This document shows, piece by piece, positions 37,181 to 46,065 of a stretch of 64,000 bases of DNA. The notes below the pieces were generated by a model. That model was given only the letters and a program-made list of their open reading frames with translations. It did no database searches and was not told the origin of the DNA. The stretch's first letter is position 1; each line of letters opens with the position of its first letter. Where the stretch lies: the NCBI GenBank assembly GCA_900544235.1, contig UQUL01000004.1, forward strand, positions 1-64,000, read 5' to 3'. The translations under genes and the position numbers were made by a program. Origin of the DNA: an uncultured Collinsella sp. (GTDB lineage: Bacteria; Actinomycetota; Coriobacteriia; Coriobacteriales; Coriobacteriaceae).

Positions 37181-37223
37181 TAAAACCTGCCAAAATAAAC
37201 CTGTTCCTAAATGATAGGTTTTA
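37181..37223. repeat. GGGACAG-related palindrome G8, overlapping the pth stop
   Basis: TAAAACCT (37181-37188) pairs with AGGTTTTA (37216-37223), whose last bases form the pth TAA stop on the minus strand. The minus-strand loop contains AGGAACAGGTTTATTTTGG, close to the element at the purF stop. Confidence 0.75.
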
Positions 37224-37850
37224 GTGCTTGCCGTTGGCGGAGGCGGCGCCGTTGACATGGTCGCGGGCATAGACCACGCCGTGCACGATCGCCAGTCCGG
37301 CGGCGTCGGCCGCGCGGGCGCAGGTGTCCTGGAAATCCTCGGCCTCGCGGGCGCGCAGCTGCTTAAGAACGTAGTCGGCGACGGCCATCTTGCCGGGAGG
37401 GTTGCCGATACCGGTGCGGATACGGCTAAAGTCGCGGCTGCCCATCTTGTCGATGATGGAGCGCAGACCGTTGTGGCCGGCATGGCCGCCGCCCGCCTTG
37501 ACGCGCACGTCACCGGCGGGAATGTCGAGCTCGTCGTGGATGACGAGCAGCTCCTCGGCCTTGATCTTGTACTCGCGGCAGAGCTTGGAGATGGGCCCGC
37601 CCGAGGTGTTCATGTACGACTGCGGCTTGACCAGCACAATCTGGCGCTTACCGCCCTCTTCCTCGGGATCGTTGATGTTGATGAGCGCGACCTCGGCGCC
37701 GGCCTGGTTTTTCCAGTACGTGACGCCGGCCTGACGGGCCAGCTCGTCGATCGCTTTGAAGCCAGCGTTGTGGCGGGTCTCGGCATATTCCTCGCCAGGG
37801 TTGCCAAGCCCGGCAACCATGCGAATCTTAAGCGGCTGTGCAGCTGCCAT
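37221..37850 (-). CDS. pth: Peptidyl-tRNA hydrolase
   Basis: The 209-residue enzyme shows AGLGNPGEEYAETRHNAGF with the catalytic His27, then KPQSYMNTSGG, HDELDIPAGDVRVKAGGGHAGHNGLRSI and FSRIRTGIGNPPG. It frees tRNA from stalled peptides in the cytoplasm. The length is slightly above the usual 190 or so because of the tail. It is the last of a glmU-prs-pth run on the minus strand, with gaps large enough for separate promoters. Confidence 0.96.
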   Translation of the reverse strand: MAAAQPLKIRMVAGLGNPGEEYAETRHNAGFKAIDELARQAGVTYWKNQAGAEVALININDPEEEGGKRQIVLVKPQSYMNTSGGPISKLCREYKIKAEELLVIHDELDIPAGDVRVKAGGGHAGHNGLRSIIDKMGSRDFSRIRTGIGNPPGKMAVADYVLKQLRAREAEDFQDTCARAADAAGLAIVHGVVYARDHVNGAASANGKH

Positions 37851-37968
37851 ATTTGTCCTTCCGTTACATAAAAAGTTTAATCAACGACAAAGGCTACCAC
37901 GCCCGCCGAAGGCGAGGCTTTGCTTCAGCGAAATCCCACCAGACAAAAGCGCGGCCGCGGCAGAGCGA

Positions 37969-38046
37969 GCCGTCGGAACAGAAGAAACCCCCGCGCGACC
38001 TTTGCGAAGCAAGGGGGAGCGCGGGGGTTTCTTCTGTTCCGACGGC
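37969..38046. repeat. Foldback element L3 (28-bp perfect arms, conserved tip)
   Basis: Bases 37969-37996 and 38019-38046 are perfect complements. The 22-base tip is GACC, TTTGCGAAGCAAGGGG, GA, nearly the same as in the element at 16153, while the arms are unrelated. It lies between prs and pth, where it could act on the minus-strand transcript. Confidence 0.9.
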
Positions 38047-38074
38047 GATGCGCCGGGTTGCAAGGACGATGCGA

Positions 38075-39061
38075 CTACAGCGCGAAGTCGCCGCCGACGA
38101 GCGTGGAGACGGGCTCCTCGTGGTAAACGGCGGAGATGGCCTGAGCGAACTCCTCGGCGACCGAGATGGTCTTGATCTTGCCGCCGACCTCGACGGGAAT
38201 GGCGTCGGTGACGAGGCACTCGACGATCGGGGCGTCGTTCAGACGCTCGATGGCCGGACCGGAGAAGATGCCGTGGGTGGCGCAGACGTAGATATCGCCA
38301 GCGCCCATAGCCTTGAGCTCCTTGACGTTGGCGCACAGGGTGCCAGCGGTGTCGATCATGTCGTCGTTGATGATGCAGGTCTTGCCCTTGATGTCACCGA
38401 TGATGCCCATGACCTCGGCGGCGTTGTGGCGCGGACGGCCCTTGTGGGCGATGGCCAGGTCGCAGCCGAGCATGTCGGACAGCTTCTTGGCGGCCTTGGC
38501 GCGACCCACGTCGGGGGAGACGACAACCAGGTTGTCGGTGTCGAAGTGCATGTCGTTGTAGTACTGGCCAAACAGCGGCAGCGCGGACAGGTGGTTAACC
38601 GGGATATCGAAGAAGCCCTGGATCTGGCCCTGGTGCAGGTCGAGGGTGATGATGCGGTTGACGCCGGCGCGCTCGAGCAGGTTGGCGACGAGGCGGGCGG
38701 TGATGGGCTCACGCGGGCCGGCCTTGCGGTCCTGGCGGGCATAGCCGTAGTGGGTGATGACGGCGGTGATGGAGCGGGCGGATGCGCGCTTGGCAGCGTC
38801 GGTGGCGATGAGCAGCTCCATGAGCATGTCGTTGACGTTGCCGCCGGCCACGGACTGAATCAGGAAGACGTCGGCGCCGCGGACGGTTTCGTCGTAGCGG
38901 GCGTAAATCTCACCGTTGGCGAACTGCTTTAGCGTAAGGCCCGAAAGCTCGACCCCAAGGTACTCAGCAATCTTCTGAGCGAGGGGACGGTTGGAGGAAC
39001 CGGAATACACGCGGATGGACTTGCGCATATTCTCCGACTTCTCGGGATCATTAATCGGCAT
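38075..39061 (-). CDS. prs: Ribose-phosphate pyrophosphokinase
   Basis: The 328-residue PRPP synthase has RVYSGSSNRPLAQKIAEYLG, FANGEIYARYDETVRGADVF, the DLHQGQIQGFF metal site and the PRPP loop INDDMIDTAGT. It makes PRPP from ribose 5-phosphate and ATP, which feeds the purine genes of this window and pyrimidine synthesis. A start 11 codons later (MRKSIRV) is also possible; I keep 39061 because GAAGGAGAAGG precedes it. Located after glmU on the same strand. Confidence 0.95.
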   Translation of the reverse strand: MPINDPEKSENMRKSIRVYSGSSNRPLAQKIAEYLGVELSGLTLKQFANGEIYARYDETVRGADVFLIQSVAGGNVNDMLMELLIATDAAKRASARSITAVITHYGYARQDRKAGPREPITARLVANLLERAGVNRIITLDLHQGQIQGFFDIPVNHLSALPLFGQYYNDMHFDTDNLVVVSPDVGRAKAAKKLSDMLGCDLAIAHKGRPRHNAAEVMGIIGDIKGKTCIINDDMIDTAGTLCANVKELKAMGAGDIYVCATHGIFSGPAIERLNDAPIVECLVTDAIPVEVGGKIKTISVAEEFAQAISAVYHEEPVSTLVGGDFAL

Positions 39062-39203
39062 TACCCTTCTCCTTTATACATCGAATGCCATATAGATGCC
39101 TTTTTGCATTGTAACCGCGCGACGGGGCTTATCGGGTCTTGATAACGTCTTTACCGTCAACGGACACGAACCGACCACTCATCCGGTTGCGCAGGTCACG
39201 ATA

Positions 39204-39237
39204 GAAAAAGGAGCCGCCCCCATGGGAACAGCTCCTT
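39204..39237 (-). terminator. Terminator of glmU
   Basis: AAGGAGC (39208-39214) and GCTCCTT (39231-39237) form the stem; on the minus strand a T run follows. Confidence 0.8.
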
Positions 39238-39254
39238 AGATGCTTGGTAAAACG

Positions 39255-40667
39255 TTATACCTCGTCGTCCTCGTGCAGACGGCGGCGATAATCGGCGGCC
39301 CAGCCCTCAATGTTTACCTGACGGGCACGACCCAGGCCAAGTGCGTCGGCCGGGACCGGCTCAGTGATGACGGAGCCGGCGGCCACGAGCGCGCCGTCGC
39401 CGATCTGGGCGGGCGCGACCATCATGGTGTCGGAACCGATGAAGGCGTCCTTGCCGATGACGGTCTTGTGCTTGTGCACGCCGTCGTAGTTGCAGGTGAT
39501 GGAGCCTGCGCCCACGTTGACGCCGGAGCCCATGGTAGTGTCGCCGATGTAGGACAGGTGCGGCACCTTGGAGCCCTCGCCGATCGTGGACTTCTTGATC
39601 TCCACGTGCGTGCCGGCCTTGGAGCCGTCGAGCATGTGGGTGCCCGGGCGCAGGTAGGCGCGCGGGCCGCAGTCGACGCCGTTCTCGATGACGGCCTCGA
39701 TGGCGATGGTCTCATCGATGGTGCAGCCGCTGCCGACGGTGGTGTCGGTGAGGCGGCTGTTGGGGCCGAGCTGGCACTCCTCGCCCACGGTGACGTGGCC
39801 GATCAGGTGCGTCTGCGGCCACACGACGGTGTCGCGGCCGATGGTGGCATCGGGGCCGATCCAGGCCTGCGTGGGATCGATGAACGTGACGCCCTCGGCC
39901 ATCCAGTGCCCGTTGATGCGGTCGCGCGCAATGGCGGTGAGCTGCGCGAGCTGGATGCGGCTGTTGACGCCCAGGCCGTCGCGGTAGTCATCGCAGTGGA
40001 AGATGGAGACCGCCTGGCCGTGACCCTTGAGGATTTCGAGCATGTCGGGCAGATAGTACTCGGACTGCGCGTTGTCGTTGCCGATCTCGTTAATGTGGGC
40101 GGCGAGCTGCGCGCCGTCAAAGGCGTAGCAGCCGGCGTTGCACTCCAGCAGCGTGGCGGCCTGCTCGGGCGTGCAGTCCTTCTGCTCGATGATGCGCTCG
40201 ATCTGGCCGTCGGCACCCAGCTTGATACGTCCGTAGCCGAAGGGGTCGGGCGGGGTCATGGTCATGACGGTGCAGGCGAGCTCGCCGGTAGCGACGGTCT
40301 GTGCGAACTTGGCGACGGTGTCGGCGGTGATGAGCGGCAGGTCGCCGTTGAGCACGACGACGGGGCCTTGCGTGATGCCGCAGGCCTCGAGCGCGACCTT
40401 CACGGCGTGACCGGTGCCCAGGCGCTCGGTCTGCTCGACGCACTCGACCTTGGTGGCGCTGCTGGCGTAGGCGCCGTCGATGAGGGCGCGCATCTCGTCG
40501 GCGTGGCTGCCGATGACGACCACGACGCGGCTGCAGCCGGCCTTGATGGTGGCGTCGACGATCCACTGAACCATGGGCTTGCCCAGGATCTTGTGCGAAA
40601 CCTTGCAGTGGTTCGACTTCATGCGGGTGCCCTCGCCGGCAGCGAGGATAATTGCGGTTGCGTCCAT
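39255..40667 (-). CDS. glmU: Bifunctional UDP-GlcNAc pyrophosphorylase / glucosamine-1-P acetyltransferase
   Basis: The 470-residue protein has an N-terminal nucleotidyltransferase domain (AIILAAGEGTRMKSNHCKV, LNGDLPLI, FGYGRI) and a C-terminal left-handed beta helix acetyltransferase (YLRPGTHMLDGSKAGTHVEIK, VNVGAGSITCNYDGVHK). It makes UDP-GlcNAc for the cell wall. The ATG at 40667 is set by AGGAGA six bases upstream; the open frame continues further upstream but that part is not protein-like. It is divergent from the ECF transporter genes. Confidence 0.96.
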   Translation of the reverse strand: MDATAIILAAGEGTRMKSNHCKVSHKILGKPMVQWIVDATIKAGCSRVVVVIGSHADEMRALIDGAYASSATKVECVEQTERLGTGHAVKVALEACGITQGPVVVLNGDLPLITADTVAKFAQTVATGELACTVMTMTPPDPFGYGRIKLGADGQIERIIEQKDCTPEQAATLLECNAGCYAFDGAQLAAHINEIGNDNAQSEYYLPDMLEILKGHGQAVSIFHCDDYRDGLGVNSRIQLAQLTAIARDRINGHWMAEGVTFIDPTQAWIGPDATIGRDTVVWPQTHLIGHVTVGEECQLGPNSRLTDTTVGSGCTIDETIAIEAVIENGVDCGPRAYLRPGTHMLDGSKAGTHVEIKKSTIGEGSKVPHLSYIGDTTMGSGVNVGAGSITCNYDGVHKHKTVIGKDAFIGSDTMMVAPAQIGDGALVAAGSVITEPVPADALGLGRARQVNIEGWAADYRRRLHEDDEV

Positions 40668-40860
40668 GTGATCTCCTGTTACGTTATAGAGACGTGTGTT
40701 TGGAAACGATACACGGCGCAATATGATACCGCAGGCATATGTTGAGCGCGTAGCGATTGATGCGTGAGGGCCGATGTCGGTGCCGCCGGCGTGACGTTTG
40801 TACTGCTTGCGTGCGGCGTTGGCGGTGCTGTGGAGCTGTCGTTTGAGCGAGGGGACGGGG

Positions 40861-41754
40861 GTGCCCGTGGACAACATACAAGAGGAGTTTGGCGGCGAGC
40901 CCGTCGCGGCGTTCTCGATGTCGCATCCGGCTGTGCCGGCACTCTATATAGTGCTGACGCTGGGGCTCACCATGTTCTCGATGCAGCCGGTGCTGATTGC
41001 GCTGTCACTTGCGGGCGGGCTGGCGTATGGATTTGCGACGCGTGGGGCTGCCCGCACGCTGGGCGCACTCCGCTGGCAGTTGCCGGTGATTTTGATTATC
41101 GCGCTGGTCAATCCGCTGTTTAGCGCCTCGGGCTCGACGGAGCTGTTCCGTATTGGCATGCGCGCGGTGTATCTGGAAAGCATGGTATACGGCCTGTGCA
41201 TGGGCGGGCTGTTTGTGGCGAGCGTGCTGTGGTTTGAGGCCGCGGCGTCGATGCTCGAATACGACAAGGTGCTCGCGCTGCTGGGCAATGCCGCACCGGT
41301 GATTGCGCTCATGATCTCGATGTGCATGAGGCTTATCCCGCAGTTTTTACGCCGCGGTCGTACGGTGCTGGCGGTGCAGGATGCGATTGATGTGCCGGGG
41401 CGTGCGCCGGCCGACCCCGTGCGCTCGCGCTTGCGGGCATCGAGTGTGTTGATGGGCTGGGGCATGGAAGATTCGCTGGAGCGCGCGGACGCGATGCGCT
41501 CGCGCGGGTGGGGTGCCGCGACGCGTCGTACGACGTATGCGCGGTATCGGCTGGGGCGCAGTGACGTTGCCGCGCTGGCCGGGCTCGTACTGTTTGGCGC
41601 TGCCGCGGTGGCGGTGGCGTGGACCGCGACGACGCAGTATTCGTTTTATCCGCAGCTCTCGGTGCCGGCGCCGTGGCCAGGCTATGTCGTGTACGCCGCC
41701 TGGATGGTGTTGCCTTGCGCGTTGCACGCGATTGATGAGAAGAGGTTTGGCTGA
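40861..41754 (+). CDS. ECF transporter T component (EcfT-type)
   Basis: The 297-residue membrane protein has about six helices (ALYIVLTLGLTMFSMQPVLI, WQLPVILIIALVNPLF) and coupling-type cytoplasmic helices near RRGRTVLAVQDAID and ERADAMRSRGWG, the short RG motifs that touch the ATPases in EcfT. It joins the ATPase pair to the substrate-binding S protein. I chose the GTG at 40861 because GAGGGGACGGGG precedes it; an ATG at 40918 is an alternative. The three genes T, A-A and S overlap or nearly touch, so this is a dedicated ECF system. Confidence 0.85.
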   Translation: MPVDNIQEEFGGEPVAAFSMSHPAVPALYIVLTLGLTMFSMQPVLIALSLAGGLAYGFATRGAARTLGALRWQLPVILIIALVNPLFSASGSTELFRIGMRAVYLESMVYGLCMGGLFVASVLWFEAAASMLEYDKVLALLGNAAPVIALMISMCMRLIPQFLRRGRTVLAVQDAIDVPGRAPADPVRSRLRASSVLMGWGMEDSLERADAMRSRGWGAATRRTTYARYRLGRSDVAALAGLVLFGAAAVAVAWTATTQYSFYPQLSVPAPWPGYVVYAAWMVLPCALHAIDEKRFG

Positions 41755-43397
41755 TGGCTCGGTTTGATAGGAGCTCGGCGGCGGGTGTGGCATATGGCTC
41801 GGCCGCGCCGGCGATTGAGGTGCGAGGCCTTAGTTTTGCCTATCCCGGGGTCAAGGCACCGGTGCTCGAGGGGCTTGATTGGCGTGTTTCCCAAGGTGCG
41901 TTTGCACTGCTTGTTGGCGGTACCGGTTCGGGCAAGTCGACGCTGCTGTCGCTGCTCAAGCCCGAGATCGCTCCAGCGGGCGAGCGCACTGGCGATGCGC
42001 GCGTGCTGGGCGAGAACGTTGCCGACATGGACGTGCGGGCATCGGCAGAGCGCGTGGGTTATGTGTTTCAGGATCCCGAGAACCAGATTGTGTGCGAGAC
42101 CGTGTGGCACGAGATGGCGTTTGGCCTAGAGAATCTGGGTGTGTCGCGCGACGAGATGCGCCGCCGTGTTGCCGAGACCAGCTATTTCTTTGGTCTGGAG
42201 GACTGGCTTCATCGCGATACCGATACGCTTTCGGGTGGCCGCAAGCAGTTGCTGTCGCTTGCCGCCGTCTTGGCGCTGCGTCCGCGTGTGCTGCTACTCG
42301 ACGAGCCCACGTCTCAGCTCGATCCCGTTGCCGAGAAGATTTTTCTGCACGCGTTGTTTCGCGTGAACCGTGAGCTGGGCTGCACGGTTGTTGTGGCTAC
42401 GCATCAACCGCGGCCGATGCTCGAATATGCGACGCGTGCGTACCGGATTGAGGGCGGTCGCGTGCGCGAGGTGGCGGATATGGCTTCTTTGGGACGCCGA
42501 GAATCGCTGTTTTCCGATGACATGTTGGGGTGGGGTGCCATCCGATGTGCAAATAAAGGAGTATTCAGCAGGCGTGAGGACAATTTGGGCTCTCCAGAGC
42601 CGCCCGGGGACGTATCGAGCGCGAAAAAAAGTTCAGAATTGGACAAATCGTCAGAATTTGTGGCGCAAACGTCGCTCGAAAACGGCTCGGAAGCTTTCCC
42701 GCGCACGGATGGAAGCAGAATACTCCAAAAAATGCACGGCGGGTCGGCTACCACCCTGTCGGAAGGCTGGTTTCGCTGCGATCGCGCGGGCGGTTGGGTG
42801 CTGCGCGGGCTCGACGTGGCGTTTTCGGCCGGTGCGGTGCATGCGATCGTGGGCGGCAACGGATGCGGTAAGTCGACGATACTCTCGGTGCTGGCGAAGA
42901 CCGCCAAGCTGCAGCGCGGCCGCATGGTGCGCGGAGCGGCCTCGGCGGCGCTGCTGCCTCAGAATCCCAAAGCATTGTTGGTTGCCGAGACGGTTCGCGA
43001 TGAGCTGATGGAATGGTCCTCGACCTGCGGATATGACGAGAACTTGGCGCGGGAGCGTGCGGTGCAACTTGGACTGGACGGCCTGGAGACGCGCCACCCC
43101 TACGACCTCTCGGGCGGACAGCGCCAGCTGCTCGCACTGGCAAAGCTGCTGCTGATCGGCCCCGAGCTGCTGCTGCTTGACGAGCCCACGAAGGGCTTGG
43201 ACCTGGAGAGCCGCCGCATCATCGCCCGCGCCCTGCGTGACCATGCGAAGGCTGGCGGCACCGTCATCATGGCTACGCACGATTTGGACTTTGCCGAGCA
43301 GGTAGCCGACGACGTCGCCATGATGTTTGACGGCGAGATTGCCTGCATGGAGCCCCCGGCCGACTTCTTTGCCGACAACGTGTTCTATAGGGCGTGA
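41754..43397 (+). CDS. ECF transporter ATPase, two fused A domains
   Basis: The 547-residue protein holds two ABC ATPase domains. The first has GGTGSGKST near residue 60, Q-loop VFQDPENQIVC, LSGGRKQ and LLLDEPTSQLDP. The second has GGNGCGKST near 370, LSGGQRQ and LLLLDEPTKGLDLES. A 70-residue Ser/Glu-rich linker (residues about 260-345) joins them. It corresponds to EcfA1 and EcfA2 in one chain and powers vitamin or metal uptake. The ATG overlaps the T gene stop (TGATG), so the two are coupled. Confidence 0.92.
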   Translation: MARFDRSSAAGVAYGSAAPAIEVRGLSFAYPGVKAPVLEGLDWRVSQGAFALLVGGTGSGKSTLLSLLKPEIAPAGERTGDARVLGENVADMDVRASAERVGYVFQDPENQIVCETVWHEMAFGLENLGVSRDEMRRRVAETSYFFGLEDWLHRDTDTLSGGRKQLLSLAAVLALRPRVLLLDEPTSQLDPVAEKIFLHALFRVNRELGCTVVVATHQPRPMLEYATRAYRIEGGRVREVADMASLGRRESLFSDDMLGWGAIRCANKGVFSRREDNLGSPEPPGDVSSAKKSSELDKSSEFVAQTSLENGSEAFPRTDGSRILQKMHGGSATTLSEGWFRCDRAGGWVLRGLDVAFSAGAVHAIVGGNGCGKSTILSVLAKTAKLQRGRMVRGAASAALLPQNPKALLVAETVRDELMEWSSTCGYDENLARERAVQLGLDGLETRHPYDLSGGQRQLLALAKLLLIGPELLLLDEPTKGLDLESRRIIARALRDHAKAGGTVIMATHDLDFAEQVADDVAMMFDGEIACMEPPADFFADNVFYRA

Positions 43398-43401
43398 TGG
43401 G

Positions 43402-44115
43402 ATGACGGATTATCGCGTTTCGCGCCTACTTGCAAAACTGGAGATCCCGCTGTTGTTGGCGGTGCCGGCGGTGATGGCTGCCGCGTTGCTGGCGGGTGTT
43501 GAGCAGGCAGCGTTGGCCATGCTGGTTGTGGTGGCGTTGGTGCTTGCGCTGTTCTTTGCGGGTTACGAGGCATCTCGTCCGGGTTTGCGCCAGATTATGC
43601 CCACGCTGGTGCTGGCGGCGCTGGCGGCGGCGGGGCGCATCCTGTTTGGGCCCATTCCCGACTTTAAACCGGTGAGCGCCATCGCCATTATCGCGGGGGC
43701 GACGCTTGGTCGCCGCAATGGTTTTATGGTTGGCGCGCTGGCAGCGCTGACCAGCAATTTCTTTTTTGGGCAGGGCATGTGGACGCCGTGGCAGATGTAT
43801 GCCTGGGGGCTCGTGGGATACGTTGGCGGTGTGCTGGCGTATGCGGGTGCGTTCGACCGCGCCGACGGCACCGTGCGCATGCCAGCGCTGCTGGCGTACG
43901 GCTTTGCGTCGGGCCTGCTCTATGGCGTCGTGATCAACGCGTATGACATCATTGGATTTGTACAGCCGCTTACTTGGGCGGGTGCCGTGGCGCGTCTTGC
44001 CACGGCAGTGCCGTTCGATATTACGCACGGCCTTGCGACCTGCGTTTTTTTGGCCGCCTTGTACAAGCCTTGGTGTCGCCGCATTAACCGTGTCGTCGTG
44101 AAATACAGGCTGTAA
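43402..44115 (+). CDS. ECF transporter S component, substrate unknown
   Basis: The 237-residue protein has about six hydrophobic helices (LEIPLLLAVPAVMAAALLAG, LVLAALAAAGRILFGPIPDF). The segment KPVSAIAIIAGATLGRRNGFMVGALAALTSNFFFGQGMWTPWQM fits S proteins of ECF transporters in memory (read here in parts: KPVSAIAIIAG, GALAALTSNFFFGQG). It would bind the vitamin or metal. No riboswitch of the cobalamin, thiamine or queuosine type is apparent upstream, so the substrate is open. It begins four bases after the ATPase stop. Confidence 0.82.
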   Translation: MTDYRVSRLLAKLEIPLLLAVPAVMAAALLAGVEQAALAMLVVVALVLALFFAGYEASRPGLRQIMPTLVLAALAAAGRILFGPIPDFKPVSAIAIIAGATLGRRNGFMVGALAALTSNFFFGQGMWTPWQMYAWGLVGYVGGVLAYAGAFDRADGTVRMPALLAYGFASGLLYGVVINAYDIIGFVQPLTWAGAVARLATAVPFDITHGLATCVFLAALYKPWCRRINRVVVKYRL

Positions 44116-44139
44116 GGCATTTCGCGTTCTCTCACGAAC

Positions 44140-44202
44140 TTGCGGTGGAATAGTTCTCGTTTTTGGCTATTTGCTGCCCAAACAGGAACTATTCCACCGC
44201 AA
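44140..44202. repeat. Long hairpin between convergent genes (17-bp perfect arms)
   Basis: TTGCGGTGGAATAGTTC (44140-44156) pairs perfectly with its complement at 44186-44202. The 29-base loop has a smaller TTTGG/CCCAAA pairing. It separates the S component gene (+) from exonuclease III (-). Confidence 0.8.
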
Positions 44203-44263
44203 CTTATAGGGGGAGAGGGGTCACATGATCTGTTTTTCTCTGTCCCCCAGGAATTACTTGGGG

Positions 44264-45082
44264 CTAGAGCTCTAGCGTGAGGGTGACGGGGCAGTGGTCG
44301 CTGCCGAAGATATCGCCGCGGATACCGGTGTCGCGCACGGTATTGGCGATTGAATCACTTACCAAGAAGTAATCGATGCGCCAGCCGGCGTTGTTCTTGC
44401 GGGCATTAAAGCGATAGCTCCACCAGCTGTAGACGCCCTCGACGTCTGGATTAGCCGTGCGCCAGGTATCGGTAAAGCCGGCGTTGAGCAGCTCGGTAAA
44501 CTTGCCGCGTTCTTCGTCCGAAAAGCCGGCGTTGCCGCGGTTGGACTTGGGGTTCTTAAGGTCGATCTCCTCGTGCGCCACGTTAAAGTCGCCGCAGGTC
44601 ACGACGGGTTTGCCGCTCTCGCGCTCAAGCGCGCTCAAAAAGCCGCGATAGGCATCATCCCAGGCCATGCGCACGTCGATGCGGGCGAGTTCGTTTTGCG
44701 CGTTGGGAGTGTAGACATCCACAAACCAGAACTTGTCGAACTCCAACGCGCAGACGCGGCCCTCGGTTGCGGCTTGGGCGACGAGCTCGGCCGCCTCGCC
44801 CTCGCCGGCGTAGGGTAACAGCGCGTCGGCGTGCAGCACGCGCAGCGGTTCCTGGCGGCTAAAGACCGCAGTGCCCGAATAGCCTTTACGCTCGGCGTAG
44901 CTCCAGGTTTGGTGATAGCCGGGCAGGTCAATATCAACCTGGCCTTCTTGCAGCTTGGTCTCTTGCAGCGCCAGGATATCGACGTCGAGTTCTTGTGCGA
45001 TTTGAATAAAGCTCGGGTCCTTTTTGAGCACGGCGCGCAGGCCGTTAACGTTCCACGAGGCAAAGGTGTAAGTCTGAGGCAT
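44264..45082 (-). CDS. xth: Exodeoxyribonuclease III
   Basis: The 272-residue enzyme has FASWNVNGLRAVL, ILALQETKLQEGQ with the metal-binding Glu, VYTPNAQN, CGDFNVAHEEIDLKNP and the C-terminal GSDHCPVTLTLEL with the catalytic Asp-His. It is an AP endonuclease and 3' exonuclease for DNA repair. The length is normal. It is convergent with the ECF genes and divergent from the sirtuin gene. Confidence 0.95.
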   Translation of the reverse strand: MPQTYTFASWNVNGLRAVLKKDPSFIQIAQELDVDILALQETKLQEGQVDIDLPGYHQTWSYAERKGYSGTAVFSRQEPLRVLHADALLPYAGEGEAAELVAQAATEGRVCALEFDKFWFVDVYTPNAQNELARIDVRMAWDDAYRGFLSALERESGKPVVTCGDFNVAHEEIDLKNPKSNRGNAGFSDEERGKFTELLNAGFTDTWRTANPDVEGVYSWWSYRFNARKNNAGWRIDYFLVSDSIANTVRDTGIRGDIFGSDHCPVTLTLEL

Positions 45083-45217
45083 GGTGTCCTTTCGACGGGG
45101 TTGGCAGGCTTAAGATTAACGCAACAGGGGCGGGGTGGGTTCCGCGCGTGCTGACTTAAAGGCCGCATGCTGGGACGTCGCCCAACGCTGCCCGACTAAC
45201 AAGGACGGAGGACTCAT

Positions 45218-45970
45218 ATGACGCAGGCAATATCGGATCCCAAGCAGGCCTCCGCCGCGCTGGCGGAGCTTTTTGATACCCACAAGCGCGTGGTCTTCTT
45301 TGGCGGCGCGGGCGTTTCCACGGCGAGTGGCATCCCCGATTTCCGCAGCATGGACGGCCTGTATCACCAGCAGTTTGCCTATCCGCCCGAGACCATACTG
45401 TCGCATAGCTTTTACGAGGCGCATCCTGCGGAGTTCTTCGACTTTTACCGCACCAAGATGATCGCGCTTAACGCTAAGCCCAACCGCTGCCACATCAAGC
45501 TGGCCGAGCTGGAGCGCGCCGGCAAGCTTGATGCCGTGGTGACGCAAAATATCGACGGCCTGCATCAGGTGGCCGGCTCGCAACGCGTGTTCGAGCTGCA
45601 CGGATCGGTCCATCGCAACATTTGCCAGTCGTGCGGCGCGGTCTATAGCGCCGAGTGGATTTGCTCGCGCGAGCACGAGGACGCCGCGGGTGCGCCTGTG
45701 TGTCCTGCGTGCGGCGGGCGCATCAAGCCCGATGTAGTGCTCTACGAGGAGCCGCTCGACGAGCACGTGCTGACCGGTGCCGTTGCCGCCATCGCCGCGG
45801 CCGATGCCCTCATTGTGGGCGGGACCTCGCTCGTGGTGTATCCGGCGGCAGGCCTTACGCGTTACTTTACCGGCGATACGCTGGCCATATGCAACCTTGC
45901 TCCCACCGATCAGGATGCAAATGCCGACCTGCTGATTTCTTGCGACATCGCGGCCGCGTTTGCGTTCTAG
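45218..45970 (+). CDS. cobB: NAD-dependent protein deacylase (sirtuin)
   Basis: The 250-residue protein has the sirtuin motifs GAGVSTASGIPDFRS, TQNIDGLHQVAG, the catalytic His in ELHGSVHRN, a four-Cys zinc site (CQSC and CPACGG) and GTSLVVYPAAG. It removes acyl groups from lysines using NAD. AGGACGGAGGA lies before the ATG. It stands between exonuclease III and the folate gene and need not be linked to either. Confidence 0.94.
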   Translation: MTQAISDPKQASAALAELFDTHKRVVFFGGAGVSTASGIPDFRSMDGLYHQQFAYPPETILSHSFYEAHPAEFFDFYRTKMIALNAKPNRCHIKLAELERAGKLDAVVTQNIDGLHQVAGSQRVFELHGSVHRNICQSCGAVYSAEWICSREHEDAAGAPVCPACGGRIKPDVVLYEEPLDEHVLTGAVAAIAAADALIVGGTSLVVYPAAGLTRYFTGDTLAICNLAPTDQDANADLLISCDIAAAFAF

Positions 45971-46065
45971 CCCGCGCGCGCGGATACAATAGAAAGACTG
46001 AGTGCAAAGAGACCCCGCCGCCAGCTCCCCAAGCTCGGCGGCGTGGGCATTTTAGGAGGATGTTC

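Noticed and set aside
40668..40860. Cobalamin or other riboswitch before the ECF genes
   Set aside because: None of the conserved cores I looked for (such as GCCACTG of the cobalamin type) was found in the gap.
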